DNA from: an uncultured Lachnospira sp.
GTDB taxonomy: Bacteria; Bacillota; Clostridia; Lachnospirales; Lachnospiraceae
Reading direction: 5' to 3'
Assembly: GCA_934343805.1 (NCBI GenBank)
Contig: CAKRIN010000006.1
Coordinates: 44,279-108,278 of the forward strand
DNA: 64,000 nucleotides
A model generated the notes under the pieces. The model saw nothing but the letters and a program-made list of their open reading frames with translations. It was not told where the DNA came from and did not search any database. The position numbers and the translations under genes are program-made. This document shows, piece after piece, positions 8,175 to 17,699 of this stretch. Position 1 is the first letter of the stretch. Every line of letters begins with the position of its first letter.

Positions 8175-9347
8175 ATGAAAATATTCATGTACAGATATGG
8201 AAGTCTGTGTGAACCAGATGTCATTGATGCTTTCAGGCGCATTGGTCTTGAAGTTGATGAAGAAACTGCAGAAATATATAACAAAAATCTGACGCCATCG
8301 CAATGTGCTGCCATAGTTGCGCCAAGACTTACAGGCAATAATTATTCATTTGTATTCACAATCAATTTCTTCCCCTGGCTGTCTGATATCTGCCAGATAA
8401 CCGGACTGATATACATAAGTCTTATTGTCGACAGCCCTGTACTGGAACTGTATTCTAATGCACTATCCAATAATGTGAACAGAGTATTTCTATTTGACAG
8501 GTTGCTCTATAACGAATTCTGTCGCTATAATAACGGACATATTTTCCATATTCCTCTTGCCACAAATCTAATCCGCAGCAACAAGGTAATATCATCAGCC
8601 AGTAAGGATAAGTCAAGCCAATACAAGAGCGACATTTCATTTATAGGTTCAACATATCAGGAAAAATGTCCTTTCAACAATGCTGTCCTGTCTGACTATG
8701 ACAAAGGCTTTGTTGATGGAATAATCAATTCACAGATATGGGTTTATGGTTATAACTTTATAGAAAATATACTTACTGATGAAACAGCAGAACGGCTTCT
8801 GTCATGCATACCATCACACTATGAATTCCCGCCAGGTTCAAGAGCTGATGTCAAAGCGCTTGTTGCCCAGTACTATCTTAGCGTGAAGGTAGCCGAACAG
8901 GAAAGGCTGAGGCTTCTTGGAATGCTGTCAGACTCATTTCAGGTCAATATATATACAGGAAGTGACACAAGCAGCATGCCACACATTCACAACTGTGGTT
9001 TTGCAAGATCGCTTGATGAAATGCCTCTTATATTTAATTGCAGCAAAATCAACCTCAACATAACAGCCAAGTCCATCCGCTCCGGACTACCACTCAGAAT
9101 ATTTGATGTATTAGGGGCTGAAGGTTTTCTTATAACCAACTATCAGTCAGAGCTTCCTGAAACATTTACTATCGGAAAAGATCTGGTTGCCTACGAAAGT
9201 CCCGAACACTTAAAAGAGCTCTGTACGTATTACCTGCGGCATGAAGATGAACGTCTCGAAATAGCCCACAATGGATATGAAACCATTGCAAAATACCACA
9301 CATACGACATTCGTCTTCTGCAGATAATAGACAAAGCTTTCTCTTAA
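8175..9347 (+). CDS. CgeB-like (DUF3880-type) glycosyltransferase
   Basis: A 390-residue GT-B protein, the only island glycosyltransferase on the plus strand. It matches three minus-strand paralogues block by block: an N-terminal half with FVFTINFFPWLSDIC and ISLIVDSPVLELYS, a middle block FIGSTYQEKCPFNN, and the donor-site region HNCGFARSLDEMPLIFNCSK, INLNITAKSIRSGLPLRIFD, VLGAEGFLITNY. The start follows GAAAGGGGAT. Its stop overlaps that of the convergent paralogue within the bases TTAA. An inverted copy of the same family beside the others suggests local duplication followed by inversion. Confidence 0.85.
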   Translation: MKIFMYRYGSLCEPDVIDAFRRIGLEVDEETAEIYNKNLTPSQCAAIVAPRLTGNNYSFVFTINFFPWLSDICQITGLIYISLIVDSPVLELYSNALSNNVNRVFLFDRLLYNEFCRYNNGHIFHIPLATNLIRSNKVISSASKDKSSQYKSDISFIGSTYQEKCPFNNAVLSDYDKGFVDGIINSQIWVYGYNFIENILTDETAERLLSCIPSHYEFPPGSRADVKALVAQYYLSVKVAEQERLRLLGMLSDSFQVNIYTGSDTSSMPHIHNCGFARSLDEMPLIFNCSKINLNITAKSIRSGLPLRIFDVLGAEGFLITNYQSELPETFTIGKDLVAYESPEHLKELCTYYLRHEDERLEIAHNGYETIAKYHTYDIRLLQIIDKAFS

Positions 9348-10540
9348 TTAAAAACAATATTAAAAATCTCATTAAAGCGGACATCATATGTATGATGTTC
9401 CGCTATTTTTTCACTGCCACTTCTTGCTATAGCTTCCCTTTCGTCATCATGATCAAGGTAATACCTGCATTTGCAGATAAGATCCTCCTCTGACTCATAC
9501 AATACCATGTCTTCTCCAGGAACGAAGAAATCAAAGAAATCTTCCTGATAATTAGACATAAGAAAACCTCCTGCTCCCATTATATCCATTCCTCTAAGCG
9601 GAATACCTGACTTTATACTTCTCAGAGTAATATTAAGATTAATCTTTGAATTTCTGAATACATACGGCATATCATCATAGTAATCTATAGGGCCACAGTT
9701 ATTAACACCTGCAAGTCCCGGAGTCGGATTAGGTGTATACAGATTAATCCTGTACTGCTCTCCTAACCCCTTTCCAAGCAGTTTCATTATATCCATTCTT
9801 TCATCTGATGCCATCTTCCTCGCAAGAAAATAATCAGCATACAGATAAGAAACAGTTTCAACTCCATCCTTACTTGGTTCAACCGGATAATTCTTAATCA
9901 TATCCTTAAGAACCTCGCCAGATAACAGCTGTTCAAGAAAGAAATATCCATACACCTTTCTCTGTGCCTTCATTATCGCATCAAGATATCCTTTTGTGAA
10001 ATCATTTATGCCCTCAAGTCTGTCGAAAAGATTATGTTTTTCATTATACATTGATCCAACAAACGCAATGTCCCCCTTAAATCTGCCAATATTATGTGAA
10101 CAGACCGTCTTATCAAGCATACGTTTCATTCTGTCAGCATTAACCGCTAACGGCGCATAATACACAGTATTAATGCCCGCCGTCTTAAGTTCCATATACT
10201 GTGTTTTGTCAAATATAAACACATAATTGCACGGATTGATAATAGTGTATGAATACAGCAGAACCTGTGGACTATCATACACAAATGCTATATATGGCAC
10301 ATTTCTTTTCTTGCAGTTATTAGATATTACCGGACTGAAATTAAATGTAAACACACAGTCAAAAGGCTTATTATCAACTCCCTGCCCGAATTTATCATCA
10401 AATATTTTATCAAACTCAGGACTTATTCTGTCTCTGTAAAGATTAGTTTCCACGACCACATATTTATGTCCATTTTTTTCAAAACATTCTTTAATATCTT
10501 CCGTCCCGAAATTCTTATATTCAAATATAAGTATATTCAT
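9344..10540 (-). CDS. CgeB-like (DUF3880-type) glycosyltransferase
   Basis: A 398-residue paralogue of the neighbouring genes. Shared blocks: FDCVFTFNFSPVISNNCKKR, YIAFVYDSPQVLLYS, DIAFVGSMYNEKHNLF, NNCGPIDYYDDMPYVFRNSK, and SIKSGIPLRGMDIMGAGGF followed by LMSNYQEDF. The ATG at 10538-10540 is chosen because AAAGGA is better spaced from it than from a GTG two codons upstream. The start lies only a few bases after the stop of the preceding paralogue, so the two are translationally coupled. It is the last gene of the operon running from 13.9 kb. Confidence 0.85.
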   Translation of the reverse strand: MNILIFEYKNFGTEDIKECFEKNGHKYVVVETNLYRDRISPEFDKIFDDKFGQGVDNKPFDCVFTFNFSPVISNNCKKRNVPYIAFVYDSPQVLLYSYTIINPCNYVFIFDKTQYMELKTAGINTVYYAPLAVNADRMKRMLDKTVCSHNIGRFKGDIAFVGSMYNEKHNLFDRLEGINDFTKGYLDAIMKAQRKVYGYFFLEQLLSGEVLKDMIKNYPVEPSKDGVETVSYLYADYFLARKMASDERMDIMKLLGKGLGEQYRINLYTPNPTPGLAGVNNCGPIDYYDDMPYVFRNSKINLNITLRSIKSGIPLRGMDIMGAGGFLMSNYQEDFFDFFVPGEDMVLYESEEDLICKCRYYLDHDDEREAIARSGSEKIAEHHTYDVRFNEIFNIVFN

Positions 10541-10542
10541 TG

Positions 10543-11733
10543 TCACAGTTCCTTTCTGATAACATCAAACATTTTCTTAATCTGATGTTCATATGTAAAC
10601 ATATCAAGTATTCTGTCATGTCCATTAGCTGCTATCTTCTTTCTTTCAGCCTCATGTTTTATATAGAATACTGCCTTCTCACAACAGTCTCCGGCATCAA
10701 TATATGATACAAAATCTTTTCCCTCTGTCATATATTCATTCAGTTCAGGACAGTAATTGGTAAGAAGAAATCCTCCTGCCCCCATTATATCTAACGCTCT
10801 CAGTGGAATTCCTGTCCTGATATTCCTCAACGTAACATTAAGATTAATTGCAGAATTGGCAAACATAACCGGCATATCACGCTCATAATCTATATATCCT
10901 CTCACTCTGACGCCCCTCATATCGCATCCTGATGACTGGGTATAAAGCGTCACATCGCATACTTTGGACAACTCCTTTAATATTCCTGTTCTCTCCATTG
11001 ATGAAATATTCTTCTTTAACATATTAAGAATCATATCTGTGTCCTTTACAAAGAATTCCTCTTCCTTTGAAAAACTGACATACTTCTTAAGCCTGTCACA
11101 CAGAGCATCGTCAAACATTTCCTCCAGGAGCTCACTTCCCGGCATGGCAAGCTGCGCAAGCTTAATTCCATTGATATATCCCTTTTCATACTCTGGAAGA
11201 CCTGCAACACTCTCAACAAAATCCGGCTCGTTGTTATACAGATTTCCCATAAATGCAACGCCCTTATTAATAAGTGCAGGACTGACATTATCTGCGCATG
11301 CCCTGATCTGAGCATCTGTTCTTCTCACATTAACAGCCAACGGCAGATGATATATATGCTTCACGCCTGACTTCCTGATTCTTTCAACCTCTGAAAAATC
11401 AAAATGAAACATAAAATTATAAGGATTATATATCATTTCAGAATACATAGTCATACATGGACTGTCGTACGTCCATGATACATATGGAATCTTATTTCTC
11501 AGCGCAATTTTAGATATAACAGGCATAAAATTACATGAAAATATAAAATCATATGGTTTTCCACAATTCCTGGCATTATTCAGTTCATTTTCAACAATAT
11601 TAAGAAATTCAATGTCCTTAATATAGCTCTTAATCTCATATGACAGAAGCTTTACCTCATTTCCGTAAGCTTTCATGGCATCACATACGTCGTTCTTAAT
11701 AATCTCATTCCATGTATAATATAATATCTTCAC
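10543..11733 (-). CDS. CgeB-like (DUF3880-type) glycosyltransferase
   Basis: A 396-residue GT-B protein beginning MKILYYTWNEIIKNDVCDAM. It has the family blocks FIFSCNFMPVISKIALRNKI, VSWTYDSPCMTMYSE, VAFMGNLYNNEPDF, VRGYIDYERDMPVMFANSAI and RTGIPLRALDIMGAGGFLLT. It starts 10 bases after a family 2 glycosyltransferase gene and is followed within a few bases by another paralogue. The donor sugar is unknown. Confidence 0.85.
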   Translation of the reverse strand: MKILYYTWNEIIKNDVCDAMKAYGNEVKLLSYEIKSYIKDIEFLNIVENELNNARNCGKPYDFIFSCNFMPVISKIALRNKIPYVSWTYDSPCMTMYSEMIYNPYNFMFHFDFSEVERIRKSGVKHIYHLPLAVNVRRTDAQIRACADNVSPALINKGVAFMGNLYNNEPDFVESVAGLPEYEKGYINGIKLAQLAMPGSELLEEMFDDALCDRLKKYVSFSKEEEFFVKDTDMILNMLKKNISSMERTGILKELSKVCDVTLYTQSSGCDMRGVRVRGYIDYERDMPVMFANSAINLNVTLRNIRTGIPLRALDIMGAGGFLLTNYCPELNEYMTEGKDFVSYIDAGDCCEKAVFYIKHEAERKKIAANGHDRILDMFTYEHQIKKMFDVIRKEL

Positions 11734-11743
11734 GAATTTCTCC

Positions 11744-12793
11744 TTAAATGCAGTTTCTCATATAATCTGCTGCCATTTTCTCAAGTTCATCATCTGACAG
11801 GCCAGCACAGTCTATGAGCTTAAGACTTTCCATTTCTTCCTTTACCCCCGGATATCCGATATATGGATTGTCCTTATAATCCGGAATATATTTTTTAACA
11901 ACATTTATCATGTATCTTAACATAACAGCCGGCATTGGCATTCTTCTTGCTGCCATAAAATAAAATGTTTCTGCGTAAAAAGAATGTAAAAAATACAAGT
12001 TAATCTCATCCCTGAATTCATCCATATATCCAGAATTGCTCATTCTTGTATACACATCCTGCTGCACCTGCAGATGCTGTACCATTGTTGAAGGATTATT
12101 CATGTAAGAAAGCATTGTACCATTCTCATTATATCTATAGTAATATAACTGTGCCTGTGTTACAGCAACTCTGTCTGCATAGAACTTCAACGGATATGTA
12201 AAAAGCGGCTCTTCATATGCAACATTTTCTGCATAGCGTACACCCGCCTCTGCTATCAGCCGGCTGCTGTATAACTTGGTTGTACATGACTCATTAAGTA
12301 TAGATGAATCCAGAAGATACTTTTTTCTGTCCTTTGCATAATCATATATCTTCACATCAACATTATCTATATGCCTGTTATAATCGGATGGCAGCTGTTT
12401 CGTTTCCTTGTATCTGAACTGCACAATGTCACAGTTATTATTCATCATTATACTGGCAAGAATCTTATACATATCAGGATGTATCCAGTCATCTGAATCA
12501 ACAAAGCTTATATAATTTCCTGTTGCATATGACATTCCTATATTCCTTGCCGTTCCCTGCCTTCCATTCTTATCACACAGCACAAGCATTATATTATCAG
12601 AATACTTCTGTTCATAATATTTAAGAACATCTACTGTGTTGTCAGTAGACGCATCATCCACCAGAATTATCTCCAGATGTGACAATCCTATCGTCTGATT
12701 AACAATACTTTCAAGACATTCACCAACCATTCTACCAACATTATGGCATGGTACAATTACCGATATCTTAACATCCGTCATATCATTTTTCAT
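11744..12793 (-). CDS. Glycosyltransferase family 2
   Basis: A 349-residue GT-A enzyme with VKISVIVPCHNVGRMVGECL, EIILVDDASTDNTVDVLKYY, the metal site FVDSDDWIHPDMY and the motif YEEPLFTYPLKFY. It is close in plan to the family 2 enzyme at 7.0 kb. The ATG at 12793 is seven bases after GGAG and overlaps the end of the upstream CgeB-like gene by 11 bases, indicating coupled translation. It lies between two CgeB-like genes, so it likely adds a different residue to the same glycan. Confidence 0.9.
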   Translation of the reverse strand: MKNDMTDVKISVIVPCHNVGRMVGECLESIVNQTIGLSHLEIILVDDASTDNTVDVLKYYEQKYSDNIMLVLCDKNGRQGTARNIGMSYATGNYISFVDSDDWIHPDMYKILASIMMNNNCDIVQFRYKETKQLPSDYNRHIDNVDVKIYDYAKDRKKYLLDSSILNESCTTKLYSSRLIAEAGVRYAENVAYEEPLFTYPLKFYADRVAVTQAQLYYYRYNENGTMLSYMNNPSTMVQHLQVQQDVYTRMSNSGYMDEFRDEINLYFLHSFYAETFYFMAARRMPMPAVMLRYMINVVKKYIPDYKDNPYIGYPGVKEEMESLKLIDCAGLSDDELEKMAADYMRNCI

Positions 12794-13919
12794 CTGCTAT
12801 CTCCAACATATACTTTATTCTGTCGTCAAATCTGAACATTTCACAAACTTTCAGATATCCATTATGTGCAATCCTTTTTCTTAACTCTTCGTGTTCAAGA
12901 TAAAACTGTACTTTAGCAATCATATCTTTCATATCCTCATACACCGCAACATCCTCTCCCGGAATGAAATATTCCATAAGCTCAGGCTGCATATTTGTAA
13001 GCACAAATCCGCCACACGCCATAATATCCAACACTCTCAGTGGAATTCCTGTCTGAATTGTGCATAAAGAAATATTAAGATTAATCTTACTGCTTCTAAA
13101 CACAGCAGGCATCTTGTCATAATAATCTGCGTATCCACAAAACGAAGCCTTTTCAAGCCGTCCATCCGTATCATTCGAATAAACATTTACATTGCATCTG
13201 TCCGAAAGCAATGCAAGTGCTGTATATCTCTGTCTCCCCGTTGTTTCCTTGGCAAGTGTATACGATAATTCTCTTCCAGTTACCGAAAATCTGCCCTTAC
13301 TTGCCTTTAAAAAGTCTGAATTAACCAATCCCAGCGTATCCGCTGTCAGCATCTCATCAATTATATAACCACCATTAATCTGTGACTGTGCTGCTATAAC
13401 CCCCTCAAGATATCCTCTGCTATACAGACTCAGCCCCCTGCATAAATCCTGATATTCTGATTTATACAACTGCCCAAGAAATGCAACATCACAATCATAA
13501 ATCCCTGTGTTTACCCCGGCAAAAACATCCGGGTCAGCAGCCAGTGCAAGATGCCTTGCTCCTGTCACCCCATCTGCAAGATAATAATCTGCCTGTGCCC
13601 TGTCAAAGAAAAAAATATAATTACATTTGTTCTTAAGAGTATCAAGGCGTCTGATATGAAGAGGTGAATCATACACCCATGATACATACTTAACCGAACA
13701 ATCATTGCATATATCAGATATTACCGGCATGAAATTGACCGAAATCACAACATCGTATATACCAGCTGTAATTCTTTTTCTGAATCTGTCTGCAAATTCA
13801 TTATCACTATCCCAGTCTCTGGCACAATCATAATACACTTCATATTCTATATTTAATCTTTTGAGAGCATTCTCCATCCCTCTCTGCATAAATGCATTCC
13901 ACTGATAAAATAATATCAT
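12783..13919 (-). CDS. CgeB-like (DUF3880-type) glycosyltransferase
   Basis: A 378-residue paralogue starting MILFYQWNAFMQRGMENALK. Family blocks: VVISVNFMPVISDICNDCSV, VSWVYDSPLHIRRLD, DVAFLGQLYKSEYQD, CGYADYYDKMPAVFRSSKIN, and TIQTGIPLRVLDIMACGGFV. The ATG at 13919 is used because GGGGGAAC precedes it and the protein then aligns with its paralogue; in-frame codons reach 13934. It is the first gene after flagellin 1. No separate promoter was found, so expression probably depends on read-through of the flagellin terminator. Confidence 0.85.
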   Translation of the reverse strand: MILFYQWNAFMQRGMENALKRLNIEYEVYYDCARDWDSDNEFADRFRKRITAGIYDVVISVNFMPVISDICNDCSVKYVSWVYDSPLHIRRLDTLKNKCNYIFFFDRAQADYYLADGVTGARHLALAADPDVFAGVNTGIYDCDVAFLGQLYKSEYQDLCRGLSLYSRGYLEGVIAAQSQINGGYIIDEMLTADTLGLVNSDFLKASKGRFSVTGRELSYTLAKETTGRQRYTALALLSDRCNVNVYSNDTDGRLEKASFCGYADYYDKMPAVFRSSKINLNISLCTIQTGIPLRVLDIMACGGFVLTNMQPELMEYFIPGEDVAVYEDMKDMIAKVQFYLEHEELRKRIAHNGYLKVCEMFRFDDRIKYMLEIADEK

Positions 13920-13943
13920 ATGTTCCCCCATCATCTATATATT

Positions 13944-13985
13944 AAAAAAGAGCCAAAGCTGCGACATTACCGCAGTTCTGGCTCC
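13944..13985 (-). terminator. Terminator after flagellin 1
   Basis: Minus strand GAGCCAGAACTGCG-GTAATG-TCGCAGCTTTGGCTC (13950-13985), a stem with one internal mismatch region, followed by six T (13944-13949). Partial read-through would feed the glycosyltransferase operon just downstream. Confidence 0.85.
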
Positions 13986-14001
13986 TGATTTCTTAATTAT
14001 A

Positions 14002-14820
14002 TTACTGTAAGAGTGAAAGAACTCCCTGTGTCTGCTGATTAGCCTGTGAAAGCATTGACTGTCCAGCCTGTGAAAGAATATTATTCTTGCTGTATTCAAC
14101 CATCTCAGTAGCCATATCTGTATCACGGATACGAGACTCAGCAGCTGATGTATTCTCACTTGTTGTATCAAGGTTGTTAATTGTATGCTCAAGTCTGTTC
14201 TGAAGAGCACCAAGCTTAGAACGCTCCTGTGAAACAGTATTAATAGCAAGCTGGATAAGTGACATAGACTTACCTGCAGCTGAATTGCTGCTTACACTTA
14301 TGTTTGATGCCTTAATACCAATTGCTGAAGCTTTCATGCTGTTAATGCTTAAGCTAATAATCTGACCTGAAAGAGATCCGACCTGAAGACTCTTACCTGT
14401 AAAGTTACCATCAAGAAGGTTCATAGTATTGAACTGAGTTGTTGAATAAATTCTGTCTAACTCAGATGTCAGCTGTGAAATCTCTGACTGTATAGCCTCT
14501 CTGTCAGATGTAGTATTAGTATCATTAGCTGCCTGTGTTGCAAGCTCATTCATTCTCTGTAAAATAGAATGTGATTCATTAAGAGCACCTTCAGCTACCT
14601 GGATAAGAGATATACCATCTTCCGCATTAGAAGATGCCTTATTAAGACCTCTGATCTGGCTTCTCATCTTTTCTGAAATAGAAAGACCAGCTGCATCATC
14701 TGCTGCTCTGTTAATCTTATAACCTGATGATAACTTCTCTGTAGACTTAGAAAGGGCATTAGTAACTGTTCCCATCTGTCTGTTTGTGTTCATAGCTGAT
14801 AGATTATGCTGTACTACCAT
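14002..14820 (-). CDS. Flagellin 1
   Basis: A 272-residue flagellin, secreted and polymerised into the filament. The conserved N-terminal D0/D1 helices (MVVQHNLSAMNTNRQMGTV ... STEKLSSGYKINRAADDAAG) and the C-terminal D1/D0 helices (ALQNRLEHTINNLD ... ESRIRDTDMATEMVEYSKNN) are complete. The central D2/D3 part is short (about residues 140-200), with many Ser/Thr (for example SVSSNSAAGKS) that could carry O-glycans. It is the same length as flagellin 2 and differs mainly in the central third. It has its own sigma-D promoter and terminator, and its leader carries a second AAGGA besides the ribosome site. Confidence 0.97.
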   Translation of the reverse strand: MVVQHNLSAMNTNRQMGTVTNALSKSTEKLSSGYKINRAADDAAGLSISEKMRSQIRGLNKASSNAEDGISLIQVAEGALNESHSILQRMNELATQAANDTNTTSDREAIQSEISQLTSELDRIYSTTQFNTMNLLDGNFTGKSLQVGSLSGQIISLSINSMKASAIGIKASNISVSSNSAAGKSMSLIQLAINTVSQERSKLGALQNRLEHTINNLDTTSENTSAAESRIRDTDMATEMVEYSKNNILSQAGQSMLSQANQQTQGVLSLLQ

Positions 14821-14846
14821 AATAATTCCTCCTTGATATCAATAAC

Positions 14847-14851
14847 TCCTT
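14847..14851 (-). promoter_or_regulatory. Possible CsrA site in flagellin 1 leader
   Basis: Minus strand AAGGA upstream of the ribosome site (AAGGAGG at 14828-14834). Flanking TTGAT and ATCAA could pair and hold the upstream GGA in a loop. Two GGA motifs, one on the ribosome site, is the usual CsrA arrangement, but the stem is weak. Confidence 0.4.
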
Positions 14852-14889
14852 ATAATCAATTTAAATATTGTTTATTTCTTATGTATTAT

Positions 14890-14916
14890 TTATCGGAGGA
14901 AATATTAAATACTTAA
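14890..14916 (-). promoter_or_regulatory. Sigma-D promoter of flagellin 1
   Basis: Minus strand TTAA (14913-14916), a 15-base spacer, TCCGATAA (14890-14897). The -35 box overlaps the stop codon of the upstream glycosyltransferase gene. Confidence 0.8.
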
Positions 14917-15977
14917 CCCCTTTTTAATAAAAAATCAAAAATATTTTTTAAGCGGTTAAAATATACTTCTTCACTATATTTTTCTACAGATTCACGACAT
15001 ATTTTTCTGTCACACAAAGGCATTTTCCCTTCATGTATATTATCAAGAATTCCTGCAAGTCCTATAGCATCCTCATATTTAAAGAAATAGCCATTCATGC
15101 CTTCTCTTACATAATCAGTAACACCATCAACCGGCGTCGATATAACAGTCATGCCCATTGAAAGAGCTTCTGCCCCAGTAAGCATAAATCCTTCATACTC
15201 TGATGCAGCTATCATTGCAGAAGCATCCTTACAACTCTCCCATGGATTATCCTGCCAGCCCATGAATTCAACCTGATTCTGCTGCCCAAGATACTTAACG
15301 ATTTCTTTAAGTTCATCCTCTGACTCACCTGTTCCGACAATCTTAAGCTTCCACTTATGTCTTGCTCTGTATAAACCCTCAAGTATAATATCAACTCTCT
15401 TAACATCCTGCAGCCTGCCCACATAACACATAGTATTGGCATCCGGATCTTTCCCGACAAATGTCTGCATATGTACAGGATTTCCCGTCAAATATGTTAT
15501 TGCCTCCGGACATACCGCCTTAACCGCCTCTTCATTACTCCTGCTTATGCACAGATGCGCATCAGCCTTTAACATCTCATTAATCCCGCCTAGCCCGGCT
15601 GCCTGATACTGCGATATATCGCTGTGAACCCACGATAATATCATAAAATGCGTATCAAGTGCCCTTCTCACCGTATCTGCCAAAACACACATAGCTGGCC
15701 AGTTCGTTGCCACACATATATCCGGTCTGCCATAGCTGTTTATAAATCCTGCATAATTTCTTGCAAAATGTGTAAGCTTTGAATTAATGTTATCATCCAT
15801 ACATTCGGCAAATGAATATGCTTTATTATATCCTTCAAGATATTTCATTCCCGGAGCCATATGAATAACTCTTATGTCATATTCATCACCAGGCAGCTTC
15901 CTTGTCCACGCCCGTATAACATTTTCAATTCCACCTGTTCTTCCACCAACCGGAGAAAGAATATCAATTGTTATCAC
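14913..15977 (-). CDS. Glycosyltransferase family 4 (GT-B)
   Basis: A 354-residue retaining-type glycosyltransferase. N-terminus: IDILSPVGGRTGGIENVIRA, the glycine-rich acceptor-side loop. C-terminal donor domain: NTMCYVGRLQDVKRVDIILE, KLKIVGTGESEDELKEIVK, QVEFMGWQDNP, and the nucleotide-sugar motif AASEYEGFMLTGAEALSMGM (E-x7-E type). It is the last gene of the run that begins with RPE at 19.8 kb, and it directly precedes the flagellin 1 promoter. The product is probably cytoplasmic and acts on the flagellar or surface glycan. Confidence 0.9.
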   Translation of the reverse strand: MITIDILSPVGGRTGGIENVIRAWTRKLPGDEYDIRVIHMAPGMKYLEGYNKAYSFAECMDDNINSKLTHFARNYAGFINSYGRPDICVATNWPAMCVLADTVRRALDTHFMILSWVHSDISQYQAAGLGGINEMLKADAHLCISRSNEEAVKAVCPEAITYLTGNPVHMQTFVGKDPDANTMCYVGRLQDVKRVDIILEGLYRARHKWKLKIVGTGESEDELKEIVKYLGQQNQVEFMGWQDNPWESCKDASAMIAASEYEGFMLTGAEALSMGMTVISTPVDGVTDYVREGMNGYFFKYEDAIGLAGILDNIHEGKMPLCDRKICRESVEKYSEEVYFNRLKNIFDFLLKRG

Positions 15978-16002
15978 TCTGACCTCCGTCTTATATTAAC
16001 CA

Positions 16003-17007
16003 TTAATCATTAATACACATAATCTTTACATAATCCTGTGACTTATCCCTCATAATTCGTGTGCCTTCCTGAATATTTGAGAGATTAAACTCATGTGTTA
16101 TAAAACACTCTGGATGAATAGTCCCGGTTTTAAGCAGATTAATCACATAATTCCAGTCATCATCCATGTTTCCAGTGTATGATGAATTCCATGTTCCACT
16201 TAACTTTAACTGCTTTCTTAATATCTTCCAGTAAATATCCTTTGGTATATCCATATCAGAATATGGATTTCCAACAAGTACAATATGCCCTGCCGGAGCG
16301 CACAGTTCTATAGCCTGATTAATTGTTTCATTCTTTCCTACGCACTCAAAAACATAATCAGCATTTATATCCTGCGGACAGTAATGTTCATTATCTATAC
16401 CAATCTTTGCCGCATATCTTTCCTGCGATTCCTTATTGCCATATACATATACATCATGAATTCCTGATGCTTTAAGAAGCATAACAAGCAGCATGCCAAT
16501 AGTTCCTGCTCCAATAACACATACATTGGTGCCTTCTTTTATAGTGAACTGACGCATCGCATGTGCTGCTACTGCCATAGGCTCAAGCATCGCCGCCTGC
16601 CTGTAAGAAATATTCTCCGTAAGCTCAAGAAGATTCCACTCTGGTACCGCCACATACTCAGCAAGTCCGCCATTACAACGTGATCCCAGATAATTATAAT
16701 TACTGCACATCTCATAATGCTTATCCTGACAGCATTTACATTTTCCACAAGGAATAAGTGGAAACACTCCTACTCTCTTTCCGAACCAGTCAGAATCTCC
16801 ATTATATGTCTTAACAACTTTACCCGAGAATTCATGACCAATCACTATTGGATGAACGTGGGCTCCTGTCTTATATATTCTTGGAATATCTGAACCGCAT
16901 ATCCCTGCTGCCATCACTTTGACAATAACCCAGCCATCCTTTAGCTGGGGTTCTTCAATATCCTCATAGCGCATGTCATTAATGCCATATAACACCTGTG
17001 CCTTCAT
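16003..17007 (-). CDS. Zinc-dependent alditol-phosphate dehydrogenase, TarJ/GatD-like
   Basis: A 334-residue medium-chain dehydrogenase. The catalytic zinc region is AAGICGSDIPRIYK ... HPIVIGHEFSG, the structural zinc site is PCGKCKCCQDKHYEMC, and the NAD(P) fold is at about residues 160-185 (VCVIGAGTIGMLLVMLLKA). By sequence alone it could be galactitol-1-phosphate dehydrogenase-like. Its place directly after a TarI/IspD-like cytidylyltransferase gene (4-base overlap) and near a ribulose-phosphate epimerase suggests reduction of ribulose-5-phosphate to ribitol-5-phosphate, as TarJ does. Dehydrogenase: strong; substrate: inferred. Confidence 0.8.
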   Translation of the reverse strand: MKAQVLYGINDMRYEDIEEPQLKDGWVIVKVMAAGICGSDIPRIYKTGAHVHPIVIGHEFSGKVVKTYNGDSDWFGKRVGVFPLIPCGKCKCCQDKHYEMCSNYNYLGSRCNGGLAEYVAVPEWNLLELTENISYRQAAMLEPMAVAAHAMRQFTIKEGTNVCVIGAGTIGMLLVMLLKASGIHDVYVYGNKESQERYAAKIGIDNEHYCPQDINADYVFECVGKNETINQAIELCAPAGHIVLVGNPYSDMDIPKDIYWKILRKQLKLSGTWNSSYTGNMDDDWNYVINLLKTGTIHPECFITHEFNLSNIQEGTRIMRDKSQDYVKIMCIND

Positions 17008-17687
17008 ACCTGTTCTCCCATTATCCTCTGCTCAAACCTGTCATAATCAGACTTTGTTGTAATCTTATAATTACTCTCATCACCCGGTATCATAACGATA
17101 TCCATCCCTGCCATGACTGCCGGCTCACTTGACCCATTAATATTCATAATATCATCCGGCATAAGGCTTTCATTAGCCTGAATGTATGGCTTAAGTCTGA
17201 ATAGCTCAGGTGCCTGCCCTGCATATACATTTTCTCTTCTGATTAAAGATGTAATAGTATTTCCATTATCACTATAATATACTGTATCCTTCATAGGCAG
17301 TACTGGAAGAACCCCATCATGTCCAGATAACGCTTCTATACACTTCTGGATTAATTCTCCCGTAAGAAACGGTCTTGCCGCATCATGTATCAGTACATTA
17401 ACATCTTCCTCTCCATAAGCCCTGCTTATTGACATAAGCCCATTATATACAGATAACTGCCGGTTCTTTCCCGGAATCGCATATCCTGCCAGCTTTCCAA
17501 CCTTTTTAATATGATCCTGCCACACAACATCTGCCACAACCCATATACTGTCTATATATGCAGACTCATCAAGTGTTTCGAGACAATAATCAATCACCAT
17601 CCTGCCACCACACATAAGATACTGCTTTGGTATATCCGCACCTAACCTGCTCCCTGTTCCTCCTGCCAATACTAATGCTACGTTCAT
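17004..17687 (-). CDS. CDP-alditol cytidylyltransferase, TarI/IspD family
   Basis: A 227-residue nucleotidyltransferase. It has the CTP-binding loop LAGGTGSRLGADIPKQYL, the block VLIHDAARPFLTGE, and RRENVYAGQAPELFRLKPY. IspD itself makes CDP-methylerythritol; TarI and human ISPD make CDP-ribitol and belong to the same family. The neighbours here (alditol dehydrogenase, RPE, TagF-like transferase) favour CDP-ribitol over the isoprenoid role. The gene overlaps the dehydrogenase gene by 4 bases and follows the transferase gene by 12. The product should be soluble and cytoplasmic. Confidence 0.8.
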   Translation of the reverse strand: MNVALVLAGGTGSRLGADIPKQYLMCGGRMVIDYCLETLDESAYIDSIWVVADVVWQDHIKKVGKLAGYAIPGKNRQLSVYNGLMSISRAYGEEDVNVLIHDAARPFLTGELIQKCIEALSGHDGVLPVLPMKDTVYYSDNGNTITSLIRRENVYAGQAPELFRLKPYIQANESLMPDDIMNINGSSEPAVMAGMDIVMIPGDESNYKITTKSDYDRFEQRIMGEQV

Positions 17688-17699
17688 AAATATGCCTTT

